Origin: PALSA-894 sp963828625
GTDB lineage: Bacteria > Pseudomonadota > Alphaproteobacteria > Rhizobiales > Xanthobacteraceae
Direction of reading: 5' to 3'
DNA length: 64,000 nucleotides
NCBI GenBank assembly: GCA_963828625.1
Contig: CAWHEX010000011.1
Coordinates: forward strand, 806,001 to 870,000
Positions 54,063-64,000 of this stretch are shown in pieces. Position numbers and translations under genes: made by a program. How positions within the stretch are numbered: position 1 is the stretch's first letter; each line of letters opens with the position of its first letter. Under the pieces are notes generated by a model. That model was not told the origin of the DNA, ran no database searches, and saw nothing but the letters and a program-made list of their open reading frames with translations.

Positions 54063-54150
54063 GATGCCCCGCCAAAGCGGGCATCGGTCGCCGCCCCGAG
54101 TTATCAATCACCCGATTTTGTGATTACTGGATCGCCCGCACACGCGGGCG
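54063..54150. repeat. Palindromic dispersed intergenic element
   Basis: Left GATGCCCCGCcaaaGCGGGCATC hairpin, an internal palindrome AATCACccgattttGTGATT, then TACTGGATCGCCCGCacacGCGGGCGATGACG. Same general layout as 23061-23130 and 25655-25767. Its right end runs up to the tilS start codon. Confidence 0.6.
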
Positions 54151-54165
54151 ATGACGGCTGCGTGC

Positions 54166-55272
54166 ATGGCTAGCGATCTGCCGAACCAACCCATCTCCGA
54201 GATCGAGGCCGCGCAACTCCTCGCGGATCTGGCGCGCGCGCCTGCGCTGGTGCTGGCCGTCTCGGGCGGTCCGGATTCCTCCGCGCTTTTGTGGCTCGCG
54301 GCGCGCTGGCGCGACGGATTGAAACGCGCACCGGCATTGATCGCTGTCACGGTCGATCATGGCCTGCGCAAGGAGAGCGCGCGCGAAGCGCTTGCGGTCA
54401 AAAAGCTCGCGCGCAAGCTCAAGGTCGCGCACCGCACGCTGCGCTGGACCGGGCGCAAGCCAAAGACCGGCATCCAGGAAGCGGCGCGCGAGGCGCGCTA
54501 TCGCCTGCTCGGCGCTGCGGCGAAGAAAGCCGGCGCAACCCACATCGTCACCGCGCATACGCAGGACGATCAGGCCGAGACGGTGTTGTTCCGTCTCATG
54601 CGCGGCAGTGGCGTCAGCGGGCTTTCCGGAATGGGGGCGATCAGCTTTGTGCCGGGCATCTGGGACAGTTCCTGTCATCTCGCGCGGCCGCTGCTTGCCA
54701 TTCCCAAGACGCGCCTGATCGCGACGCTTGCGGCGAATAAGATCGCGTACGCGGACGACCCGTCCAATGCGGACCCGCACTTCACCCGCCCGCGGCTGCG
54801 CGCCCTGATGCCGGCGCTTGCCCGCGAGGGCCTGACGACGGAGCGGCTCGCGCGACTGGCGGCGCGCGTCGGCCGGGCCGAGTACGCAATCGGGCGCGCG
54901 GTGGACGACGCGCAGCGCGCGGTCTGTCCCGGCGGCCGGTTACGGCACGGCATGCCGGTCACGGTCGACGCCGCGGCGTTTCTGGCACTGACCGAGGAAA
55001 TCTCTCTGCGTCTCCTGGGACGGATGATCCAGGTCGCCGGGAACGAGGGCGTTGCCGAACTCAGCCAACTCGAAGTGCTGAACGCAGCGCTCCGCACGGC
55101 GGGTGCGCCGGTCTGGCGCGGCAAGCCGGCCGATCGCCTGCGACGTACTCTCGCAGGTGCGATGATCACCCTTTCGGCCGGCAAACTTACCGTCGAGCGC
55201 GCGCCCCCGCGCCGGGCCGCTCAAAAATCAAGCAAATCCAACCGCAAAGGTGTGTTCACCAAGCTACGGTAG
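54166..55272 (+). CDS. tilS: tRNA(Ile)-lysidine synthase TilS
   Basis: Modifies the wobble C of tRNA-Ile(CAU) to lysidine. About 368 residues. PP-loop motif SGGPDSSALLWLA near residue 42, TVDHGLRKESAREA and TAHTQDDQAETVLFRLMRGSG are intact. An ATG at 54151 would add five residues but lies in the end of the repeat element, so ATG 54166 (MASDLPNQP) is preferred. Followed by ftsH after 151 bases. Confidence 0.92.
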   Translation: MASDLPNQPISEIEAAQLLADLARAPALVLAVSGGPDSSALLWLAARWRDGLKRAPALIAVTVDHGLRKESAREALAVKKLARKLKVAHRTLRWTGRKPKTGIQEAAREARYRLLGAAAKKAGATHIVTAHTQDDQAETVLFRLMRGSGVSGLSGMGAISFVPGIWDSSCHLARPLLAIPKTRLIATLAANKIAYADDPSNADPHFTRPRLRALMPALAREGLTTERLARLAARVGRAEYAIGRAVDDAQRAVCPGGRLRHGMPVTVDAAAFLALTEEISLRLLGRMIQVAGNEGVAELSQLEVLNAALRTAGAPVWRGKPADRLRRTLAGAMITLSAGKLTVERAPPRRAAQKSSKSNRKGVFTKLR

Positions 55273-55296
55273 AAGGACGCATATTCGGCCAATTCC

Positions 55297-55325
55297 CTTG
55301 GCAGAAGGGATGCCCGAACCTATCT
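55297..55325 (+). promoter_or_regulatory. RpoH-type heat-shock promoter before ftsH
   Basis: CTTG (55297-55300), 18 bases, then CCTATCT (55319-55325), close to the alphaproteobacterial sigma-32 consensus CTTG-N17/18-CYTATNT. It lies about 100 bases before the ftsH start. ftsH is a heat-shock gene in several Alphaproteobacteria. Confidence 0.55.
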
Positions 55326-55423
55326 TGTGCCGGAGTGGGACGCGAGCCGCTGCCGCGATTCACAAAATGCCGCCAACTGACCCCCGGACGCGTGCGCCCG
55401 GTCCGGTCGTTTAAGGACTTGGG

Positions 55424-57349
<1,926 letters not shown>

Positions 57350-57368
57350 GGGTTTCGCAGATACCAGC

Positions 57369-57397
57369 AACGCCCGCCGCAAGGCGGGCGTTTTTGT
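57369..57397 (+). terminator. Terminator after ftsH
   Basis: Stem AACGCCCGCC (57369-57378), loop gcaa, GGCGGGCGTT (57383-57392), then T-rich tail. It lies directly against the end of the convergent TVP38 gene and can serve both. Confidence 0.88.
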
Positions 57398-57398
57398 T

Positions 57399-57995
57399 TC
57401 AAGGTACCGGCTTCGGCGCGGCGCGCATCCGGCGCACGATCAGCATGGCGGTGACGGCGATCACCACGAGGCTCGCCAGCGAGATCGCGGCTTCGGCGCG
57501 TGAAGGCTCGGCACCCGGCGACAGCGCGACACGTCCGAGCATGCCGAGCGCAGTGAACGCCGCGACAGGCGGCAGCAGCCCGCCGGCCGTCGCCACGATG
57601 TAGGGCACGAACTTTATTGCGGTCAGCCCGAACACGTAGTTGATCGCGCCGCCGGGCAGCGGCGAGGTGAAGCGCGTCAGCACGACGAGCCGCCAGCCCT
57701 CGGCGTTGACCGCGTCGAGAAAGCGGCGCCATTTCGGGCGTTTCTCGACCTGCCGCTGGAAGGCGCCGTGCAGCCACGTTCGCGCGAGCCAGAATGCTAT
57801 CGCGGCGCCGATCAGCGAGCCTGCGATCGCGGCCGGAATCGCGGCGAGCCCGAACACGGCTCCGCCGATCGAATAGAACGTGAAGCGCGGCATGAAGGTG
57901 AGCGTGCCGAGCAGGAAGACGAGCGCAAGCGCGCCCAGCCCGAGGACGCCGAGGCCTTCCCATCCTCGTGCAAACGCGAGGAGCTGCTCAGCCAA
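57399..57995 (-). CDS. TVP38/TMEM64 (DedA-like VTT domain) membrane protein
   Basis: 198 residues with about five hydrophobic segments. VTT-domain signatures: FLLGTLTFMPRFTFYSIGGA, VLTRFTSPLPGGAINYVFGL. Such proteins are thought to move or scramble lipids; function here is unknown. The TTG start at 57995 is supported by GAGG seven bases upstream. It stands between ftsH and glmM on the opposite strand, with the TPR gene 27 bases upstream in the same direction. Confidence 0.82.
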   Translation of the reverse strand: MAEQLLAFARGWEGLGVLGLGALALVFLLGTLTFMPRFTFYSIGGAVFGLAAIPAAIAGSLIGAAIAFWLARTWLHGAFQRQVEKRPKWRRFLDAVNAEGWRLVVLTRFTSPLPGGAINYVFGLTAIKFVPYIVATAGGLLPPVAAFTALGMLGRVALSPGAEPSRAEAAISLASLVVIAVTAMLIVRRMRAAPKPVP

Positions 57996-58022
57996 AACGG
58001 CGCCTCGCCATGAATGCTCCGC

Positions 58023-59162
58023 TTACGGCGTTGCGCCGAGCGCCTTCAGGGCGGCCTCGATCTCGCGCTTGCGGTTTTCGCTGGGGTTGAGCGTCAGGCC
58101 CTTCTTGAGGTCCGCGATCGCGTCGTCGCTGCGATTGAGCGCGCGCATCACGGCTGCGCGGTTCGCGTAGTTCGCCGCATCCTTCGGATCGAGGTTGACC
58201 GCCTGATCGGCGTCGCGCAACGCCGCGATGTTGTCGCCCTTCTTCAGCCAGGCTTCCGAGCGGCGCATGTAGGCGACATCGGACTTCCCGTTGATGCGGA
58301 TCGCCTCGCCATAGTCCGCGATGGCGCGGTCCTGATCGCCGCGATCCTTGTAGACATTGCCGCGGTTGATGAAGGCGAGGCTGAACTGCGGGTCGGCGCG
58401 CACCGCCTCGGTGTAGTCGGCGAGGGCGCGGTCGAGGTCGTTGCGGTTGCGGTGGATCACGCCGCGGATGTTGAAGGCGCGCGCGTAATCGGGATTGAGC
58501 CGGATCGCCTCGGTCAGGTCGATGATCGCGCGCTCCTGATCGCCCTTGTCGTCCCAGGCGTCGCCGCGGTTGGCATAGGCGATCGACGACTTCGGGTCGT
58601 TGCTGATCGCGCCGGTGAAGTCCGCGATGGCGCGGTCGAGATCGCCCTTCTTCTTCCACACCACGCCGCGCACGTTGTATGCGCGCGCATATTTCGAATC
58701 GAAGCGGATCGCCTGATCGAGGTCGGCGATGGCGCGGTTGCTGTCGCCCTTGTCGTCCCAGGCGTCGCCGCGATTGGCGTAGGCGAGGGCGAATTTCGGG
58801 TCGAGCCGGATCGCCTCGTTGTAGTCGGCGACGGCGCGGTCGAGATCGCCCTTGTCCTTCCAGATATTGCCGCGGTTGTTGAAGGCCTTGGCGTATTTCG
58901 CGTTGATGCGGATCGACTCGTTGTAATCCGCGAGCGCGGAATCGTTGTCCTTCTTCTGCCGGTACGAGATCGCCCGGTTGTAGTAGGTCACCGCGAGGTC
59001 GGCGCCCTTGGTCTTGCCGGCCTTGATGATGCGGGTGCAGGCCTCGATCGCGGGATCGGCGGCGGCGTTCTCGTCCTTGCACACCGTCCAGTCGTCCGCC
59101 CGCGCAGCCGACGCAAAGGTGCTGGCGCAGATCAGGAGGGCGAGGGTCGCGTGGCGCAGCAT
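58023..59162 (-). CDS. Periplasmic tetratricopeptide-repeat protein
   Basis: 379 residues. Signal peptide to SAARADD, a small Cys-containing N-terminal part (WTVCKDENAAADPAIEACTR) and about nine 34-residue TPRs with nearly identical wording (NRGDAWDDKGDxxRAIADL). The repeats are also similar at DNA level (102-base period). A scaffold for protein partners in the periplasm; partners unknown. Start at 59162 has GGGAGC upstream; a longer frame to 59516 overlaps glmM on the other strand and is not used. Confidence 0.85.
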   Translation of the reverse strand: MLRHATLALLICASTFASAARADDWTVCKDENAAADPAIEACTRIIKAGKTKGADLAVTYYNRAISYRQKKDNDSALADYNESIRINAKYAKAFNNRGNIWKDKGDLDRAVADYNEAIRLDPKFALAYANRGDAWDDKGDSNRAIADLDQAIRFDSKYARAYNVRGVVWKKKGDLDRAIADFTGAISNDPKSSIAYANRGDAWDDKGDQERAIIDLTEAIRLNPDYARAFNIRGVIHRNRNDLDRALADYTEAVRADPQFSLAFINRGNVYKDRGDQDRAIADYGEAIRINGKSDVAYMRRSEAWLKKGDNIAALRDADQAVNLDPKDAANYANRAAVMRALNRSDDAIADLKKGLTLNPSENRKREIEAALKALGATP

Positions 59163-59366
59163 GGGAAGCTCCCGAAACGGCCGGATTCGTCGGCTGGTAT
59201 CGTAGGGATGGCCCGCCGTTGCGGCAACCCAACTGGAATTCAGCCCGTTAATGTCTCTCACAATTTTTGAAGGCATTAAGACGGCGTTCGAACTACAATC
59301 GGGGTGCGCCGCAAGGCGGCGCCAACGCGAAGGCCCGGACAGGGCCCAGAACCGCAGAGGGGATTG

Positions 59367-60711
59367 ATGGCTCGCAAGTATTTCGGCACCGATGGCATTC
59401 GCGGGCGGGCCAACGGCGTCATTACGGCCGAACTCGCGCTCAAGGTGGGGCAGGCGGTCGGGTCTCATTTTCCAGACCGGCGACCACCGCCACCGCGTGC
59501 TGATCGGCAAGGACACGCGCCTCTCCGGCTACATGATCGAGAACGCGCTCACCGCCGGGTTTACGTCGGTCGGCATGGACGTGCTGCTCACGGGTCCGAT
59601 CCCGACGCCCGGCGTCGCGATGCTGACCCGCTCGATGCGCGCCGACCTCGGCGTGATGATCTCGGCCTCGCACAATCCGTTCGACGACAACGGCATCAAG
59701 CTGTTCGGTCCGGACGGCTACAAGCTCTCGGACGAGATCGAGAAGCAGATCGAGGAACTGGTCGACTCCGACCTGACCAAGCGGCTCGCCAATTCGCAGA
59801 AGATCGGCCGCGCCAAACGCATCGACGGCGTGCAGGACCGCTACATCGAATTCGCCAAGCGCACGCTGCCGCGCGCGATGGAGCTTGACGGCATGCGCGT
59901 CGTGATCGACTGCGCGAACGGCGCGGCCTATCGCGTGGCGCCCGAGGCGCTGTGGGAGCTCGGCGCGGAGGTGTTCACGGTCGGCGTCGAGCCGGACGGC
60001 TTCAACATCAACAAGGAATGCGGCTCGACCGCCCCCGCCGCGCTCTCCGCCAAGGTGCGCGAAATGCGCGCCGACATCGGCATTGCGCTCGACGGCGACG
60101 CCGACCGCGTGGTGATCGTCGACGAGAAGGGTCACGTGGTCGACGGCGACCAGTTCCTCGCCGTGGTGGCGGAAAGCTGGCAGGAAGACCGCCGCCTGTC
60201 CAAGCCCGCCGTGGTGGCCACGGTGATGTCGAACCTCGGGTTCGAGCGCTTCCTGAAAGGCCTTGGGCTCGGGCTTGAGCGCACGCCGGTCGGTGATCGT
60301 TACGTGCTCGAGCACATGCGCGAGGGCGGCTACAATCTCGGCGGCGAGCAGTCCGGCCACATCATCATGTCGGACTACGCGACGACCGGCGACGGCTTCG
60401 TCGCGGCGCTGCAGGTGCTGGCGGTGGTGAAGAAGCACGGCCGGCCGGTGTCGGAAGTGTGCCATCGCTTCGAGCCGCTGCCGCAGGTGCTGAAGAACGT
60501 GCGCTACCGCGAGGGCCGGCCGCTTGAGGACGCCAAGGTGAAATCCGCCATCCAGGACGCGGTGCAGCGGCTCGACGGCCACGGACGGCTGATCGTGCGC
60601 GCCTCCGGCACCGAGCCGGTGATCCGGGTGATGGTCGAGGGCGAGAACGAGCCCCTGATCGAGGAGATCGTCGACGGCATCGTCGATGCCCTCACGAAGG
60701 CGGCCGCCTAG
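59367..60711 (+). CDS. glmM: Phosphoglucosamine mutase GlmM (one frameshift)
   Basis: Converts glucosamine 6-phosphate to glucosamine 1-phosphate for peptidoglycan and lipopolysaccharide. About 448 residues. ARKYFGTDGIRG, phosphoserine loop MISASHNPFDDNG, metal loop LDGDADRV, sugar-binding GGEQSGHI and RASGTEPVIRVMVE are present. The ggg at 59460-59462 has one G too many: removing it gives VGLIFQTGDHRHRVLIGKDTR. An essential enzyme with no second copy in view, so the break is probably an error. AGAGGGG precedes the ATG. Confidence 0.93.
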
Positions 60712-60768
60712 ATACTCTTTCGCCAAGGCCTCCGATTTGTCAGGATCACGACAACACGGAGGTGCGCC

Positions 60769-61306
60769 ATGGCCTACGAGTTCGACCAGTTCGTCACCGA
60801 TTGCCGCGCGACGCTGCGGCGCGATCCGGGCCCCGCGGGCCGCGAGAGCCGTGCGGGCCAATCTCGAACGCCTGCTCGGCAACAAGGATTTCGTCGCCGG
60901 GACCTGCGGCGAGGACGCGCCCACCGGCCTGAAGGTGCTCTACGAGGACAAGGAACTCGGCTTCCAGATCCTCGCGCACGTCAACGACAAGGCGCGCAAG
61001 TCGCCGCCGCACGATCACGGCAACTCGTGGGCGATCTACGGCCAGGCGACCAAATACACCGACATGATCGAGTGGGAGCGCGTCGGCGGCGACGACAAGC
61101 ATGCGCAGCTGAAGGAAGCGAAACGCTATCGGCTCAATCCGGGCGAAGCGGGCATCTATCAGGACGGCAAGATCCACTCGATCGACTATCCGGACCAGGC
61201 CCGCTTCATCCGCGTGACCGGCACCAACCTCGACAAGATCAATCGCGTGCGCTTCGACCTCAAGACTGGCGAAGTGCACCAGATGACGCCGCAGCAGGCG
61301 ACCTGA
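60769..61306 (+). CDS. Cupin thiol dioxygenase-like protein, cysteine dioxygenase type (one frameshift)
   Basis: About 178 residues. Cupin metal motif PPHDHGNSWAIYGQ and the second His in KIHSIDY (His ligand with GEAGIYQDGKIH) suggest a mononuclear iron enzyme of the cysteine/3-mercaptopropionate dioxygenase group. Substrate not determined. An extra base near 60845-60848 breaks the frame between AGRE and AVRANLERLLGNKDF. Its stop is directly followed by the ATG of a rhodanese gene, so both likely act on the same sulfur pathway. AGGTG precedes the ATG. Confidence 0.75.
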
Positions 61307-62895
61307 ATGTCCGGCGCGGTGCGCTCCATCGGCGCGCCCACGCTGCGTGCGATGCTGCTCGACGAGGACGAGCTTGCGCTTCTCGATGTGCGCGAGGAGC
61401 GCATCTTCTCCGAGAGCCATCTCTTGTTCGCGCGCTCGGTGCCGCTGAGCCGGCTCGAACTTAGGATCGCGCGCCTTGTGCCGCGGCTGACGACACGCAT
61501 CGTGCTGGTCGATGCCGGCGGTGGCCTAGCCGAACGCGCCGCGGAGGTGCTCGGCGAAGGCGGCTATTCCGATCTGCATATACTCGACGGCGGCCTGATC
61601 GCGTGGGAGGCGGCCGGCTACGAGCTGTTCTCCGGCGTCAACGTGCCGAGCAAGGCGTTCGGCGAATTCGTCGAGCACGAGAGCGGCACGCCGAGTATCT
61701 CCGCCGAAGAGCTGAACGCGTTGATGCAGGCGCGCACCGACATGGTGGTGCTCGAACTCGCGCCCGTTCGACGAATATTCGCGCGTCTCGATCCCGACCG
61801 GCGTGAACGTGCCCGGCGCCGAACTGGTGCTGCGCGTGCACGATCTCGCGCCGAAACCGGAGACGCTGGTGGTGGTCAATTGCGCCGGCCGCACACGCTC
61901 GATCATCGGCGCGCAGTCGCTGATCAACGCGGGCGTGCCGAACAAGGTGGTGGCGCTGCGCAACGGCACGATGGGCTGGAATCTCGCGGGCTTCAAACCG
62001 GATTCAGGCCGGACGCGCCGCGCCGGCGAGGTCTCGCATGGCGCGCTCGCATGGTCGAAAGCCGCCGCCGAGAACGTCGCGCGCAAGCTCGGCATCCGCT
62101 CGATCGACGAGGCAACGCTCGAGGGGCTTCGCGCCGACGAGAACCGCACGACATATCTGTTCGACGTGCGCGATCCCGCCGAATACGCCGCCGGTCATGT
62201 GCCGGGCGCGCTTTCGGCGCCGGGCGGGCAACTCGTGCAGGCGACGGATCAATACGCCGCTACGCTGCGCGCCCGCATCGTCCTGGTGGACGACAAGGCG
62301 GTGCGCGCCATGATGACGGCCTCGTGGCTGCGCCAGATGGGCTGGGGCGAGGTCTATGTGCTGGTCGCCGCGGGCGAGGAGAGGGGCGTTCCCGAGGCGC
62401 GGGCGCTGGGCGCTCCGCCGCGCGACGCCGAAATGAGTTCCCGCCGAGCTTTCCGTCCTGCTGGAGGGCCGCAAGGCTACGGTGTTCGATCTGTCGCTGA
62501 GCCGCGACTACGCTGGCGCGCACATCGACGGCGCGTGGTTCGCGATCCGCTCGCGGCTCGGGCAGGCCATCCAGAAGACACCGCTGCTCGCCACGCTGGT
62601 GCTGACGTCGGAGGACGGTGTCCTTGCCGGCCTTGCGGTAGACGAAGCGCGCGCGTTCACGCCGCTGCCGGTCCGCTACCTCGCGGGCGGCAACGCCGCT
62701 TGGCGCGACGCGGGCTTTCCGCTCACCACCGAGAACGCTCGCATGGCGGACGAGCCGATCGACGCGTGGCTCAAGCCCTACGAGCGTCCCGACGGCGTGC
62801 GCGAGGCGATGGCGGAATATCTCGCGTGGGAAACCGATCTGCTCCCCCGAATCGCACGCGACGGCTCCACGCGCTTTGAAAAATTTCCGCGCTGA
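61307..62895 (+). CDS. Four-domain rhodanese sulfurtransferase (two frameshifts)
   Basis: About 529 residues made of four rhodanese-like domains. Only the second has a catalytic cysteine loop, VNCAGRTRS. In the others the position is taken by Asp, Asp or Ser (VDAGGG, VDDKAV, LTSEDG), so they are structural. Extra bases at 61755-61756 and within 62440-62442 shift the frame; correction gives LDSRPFDEYSRVSIPTGVNV and EMSSAELSVLLEGRK. It starts immediately after the cupin dioxygenase stop, suggesting thiol-to-persulfide chemistry in one unit (inference). Confidence 0.8.
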
Positions 62896-62933
62896 AGAGC
62901 GGGCGCAAAATGTGGCGCTTCGTCCTCTTATGG

Positions 62934-62948
62934 TTAATAGAGTCTTAA
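62934..62948 (+). promoter_or_regulatory. CtrA-type box 1 before the outer-membrane protein gene
   Basis: TTAA TAGAGTC TTAA, exact TTAA-N7-TTAA. On the opposite strand the left half extends to TTAACCAT (62930-62937). It lies 235 bases before the ATG at 63184. Two further TTAA half-sites follow within CGTTAAYCTCTGCG direct repeats (62961-62974 and 62982-62995). Confidence 0.6.
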
Positions 62949-63087
62949 TTGGGCCATCCGCGTTAACCTCTGCGGCCCTTACGTTAATCTCTGCGCCGTC
63001 ATGCGTGACAATTTCGCAACAGAGCACTCGTGGCGCGCCTTCCGCGCGCCACACGCATCAAGGAAATGTCAGGGTTAAGTTTTAACG

Positions 63088-63102
63088 TTAAGCCGCGCTT
63101 AA
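63088..63102 (+). promoter_or_regulatory. CtrA-type box 2 before the outer-membrane protein gene
   Basis: TTAA GCCGCGC TTAA, exact TTAA-N7-TTAA, 81 bases before the ATG. Two more TTAA (63075-63078, 63082-63085) lie immediately upstream, making a dense cluster. Confidence 0.6.
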
Positions 63103-63140
63103 ATATTGGCTGGCAGCATCCGCCCATCGTCCGTGTGTCG

Positions 63141-63159
63141 GACCAACGTGACGTTGGTC
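63141..63159 (+). other. Stable hairpin in the 5' leader of the outer-membrane protein gene
   Basis: GACCAACG tga CGTTGGTC, perfect 8-bp arms and three-base loop, ending 24 bases before the ATG and upstream of the AGAGGA ribosome binding site. Probably stabilises the abundant mRNA or controls translation. Confidence 0.55.
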
Positions 63160-63183
63160 TGGCGGGTCTCAGAGGATGCAGTC

Positions 63184-64000
63184 ATGCGCAGTTTCAAAGT
63201 AGCTTTGTTCGCCGGCGCCGCTCTCGCGTCGGCCTTTACCGCGGCAAACGCCGCCGATCTTCCGCCCATCATGGCGCCGCGCGGCCAGCCGGTCGCCGAG
63301 GAATCAATGGGCGGCTGGTATCTGCGTGGCGACATCGGTGTCGGCTCGCAGCGCTTCAAGGAGTTCGATCACACCCAGACCAATCAGGCCTTCGTTTGGC
63401 CGGCGAGCTGGACCATCGATCAGCGCGACATGGGTGACGCGATGTTTGCCGGCGGCGGCATCGGCTTCCAGTGGAATTCCTGGCTGCGTTTTGACGCGAC
63501 CGCGGAATACCGCGCCAAGACCAAGTTCAAGACGATCGGCAGCTACACCGAGTTCTGTCCGGGCGGCCGCTGCTTCGACGTCTACGACGGCAGCCACTCG
63601 GCTCTGGTCGTGATGGCGAACGCCTACATCGATCTCGGCACCTGGATGTGCATCACGCCGTTCGTCGGCGCCGGCGTCGGTTATGCACGTCACGCCGTCT
63701 CGGGCTTCAGCGATACCGGCTACATCTCCGACGGCACCACCGGCTTCGGCTACGCGGCGAACAACGACTTCGCCGAGTGGAAGTTTGCCTGGGCGGTCCA
63801 CGCCGGTCTCGCCTACAACGTCACCAACAACTTCAAGATGGAACTGGCGTACCGTTACCTCAACTTCGGCAACGTCAACACCTCCATCATCGATTGCGCC
63901 AACGGTGGATGCTCCACCGGCGCCGGTCCTCGCGCCTACTACACGTTCCGCGAATTCGACTCGCATGACGTGAAGCTCGGCGTGCGCTGGATGCTCCAGC
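63184..64000 (+). CDS. Outer-membrane beta-barrel protein, Omp25/RopB-like (3' end cut by window)
   Basis: The first 272 residues of an outer-membrane protein. Signal peptide MRSFKVALFAGAALASAFTA cleaved near NAADLPP, then alternating strands (GGWYLRGDIGVGSQRF, FAGGGIGFQWNSWLRFDATA, PFVGAGVGYARHAVSG, FKMELAYRYLNFGNV, DVKLGVRWML) as in the Omp25/31 porin-like group of Rhizobiales. Four Cys (FCPGGRC, CANGGC) may form loop disulfides. AGAGGA lies before the ATG. The frame is still open at base 64000, probably near its end since the last strand ends in an aromatic-type pattern. Confidence 0.85.
   Translation, partial: MRSFKVALFAGAALASAFTAANAADLPPIMAPRGQPVAEESMGGWYLRGDIGVGSQRFKEFDHTQTNQAFVWPASWTIDQRDMGDAMFAGGGIGFQWNSWLRFDATAEYRAKTKFKTIGSYTEFCPGGRCFDVYDGSHSALVVMANAYIDLGTWMCITPFVGAGVGYARHAVSGFSDTGYISDGTTGFGYAANNDFAEWKFAWAVHAGLAYNVTNNFKMELAYRYLNFGNVNTSIIDCANGGCSTGAGPRAYYTFREFDSHDVKLGVRWMLQ

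Overview
The window is about 65 % G+C and almost fully coding. Its gene content points to an alphaproteobacterium of the Rhizobiales (Hyphomicrobiales), closest in style to the Bradyrhizobiaceae/Xanthobacteraceae. The evidence is APH-type homoserine kinase next to rnhA, RcdA (DUF1465), DUF1192, DUF4164-zapA-6S RNA-fthC, a ruvCAB-ybgC-tolQRAB-pal-cpoB-tilS-ftsH-glmM backbone, DUF2778 and DUF2852 proteins, CtrA-type TTAA-N7-TTAA sites, and palindromic intergenic repeats of a type I recall from Bradyrhizobium relatives. I see no phage, insertion sequence, CRISPR array or tRNA.

Layout. 1-10.6 kb: thrB-rnhA, a membrane-anchored DUF2778 (L,D-transpeptidase-like) protein, a peroxiredoxin, a DsbD-alpha-like periplasmic protein, YqgE, a sensor protein with PAS, degenerate GGDEF and EAL domains, a membrane-anchored GH3 hydrolase and a quinone oxidoreductase. 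10.6-13.7 kb: a three-gene His-rich, possibly metal-related cluster, a candidate small RNA, rcdA and rpmE. 13.8-19.9 kb: an MsbA-like ABC exporter, a non-flagellar MotA/MotB-like pair, an inositol-monophosphatase-type enzyme and a Sel1-repeat protein. 19.9-27.8 kb: central carbon metabolism (tkt, gap, pgk, fba) with a ThiE-like gene, a PHB-depolymerase-family esterase and two tiny membrane proteins between gap and pgk. 28-32.3 kb: stress-type small membrane genes, zapA, 6S RNA, fthC, a YmdB phosphoesterase and YebC. 32.4-62.9 kb: the ruv-tol-pal-ftsH-glmM backbone, interrupted by accessory blocks: TauE; a disrupted membrane gene inside ruvAB; PhyH/TetR/DUF2852; an RND pump; and a Bug-protein/methyltransferase/LysR/FadD block. 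It ends with a cupin thiol dioxygenase and a four-domain rhodanese. 63.2 kb to the end: an outer-membrane beta-barrel gene cut by the window edge.

How the genes work together. Most of the window serves envelope biogenesis and the cell cycle: Tol-Pal, CpoB, FtsH, GlmM, ZapA, RcdA, a peptidoglycan transpeptidase-like enzyme and outer-membrane proteins. Four exact TTAA-N7-TTAA CtrA-type sites lie in intergenic DNA. They are beside the DUF2778 gene, beside the small-RNA candidate and rcdA, and twice before the terminal outer-membrane protein. TTAACCAT motifs precede tolQ and pal. This suggests one cell-cycle programme over the envelope genes.

Caution on quality. At least 15 genes, among them pgk, glmM and ruvB, which should be intact in a living cell, carry single-base frameshifts. 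Most are one extra base. I read these as assembly or sequencing errors rather than true pseudogenes, and give such genes as one full-length feature with the break positions stated.
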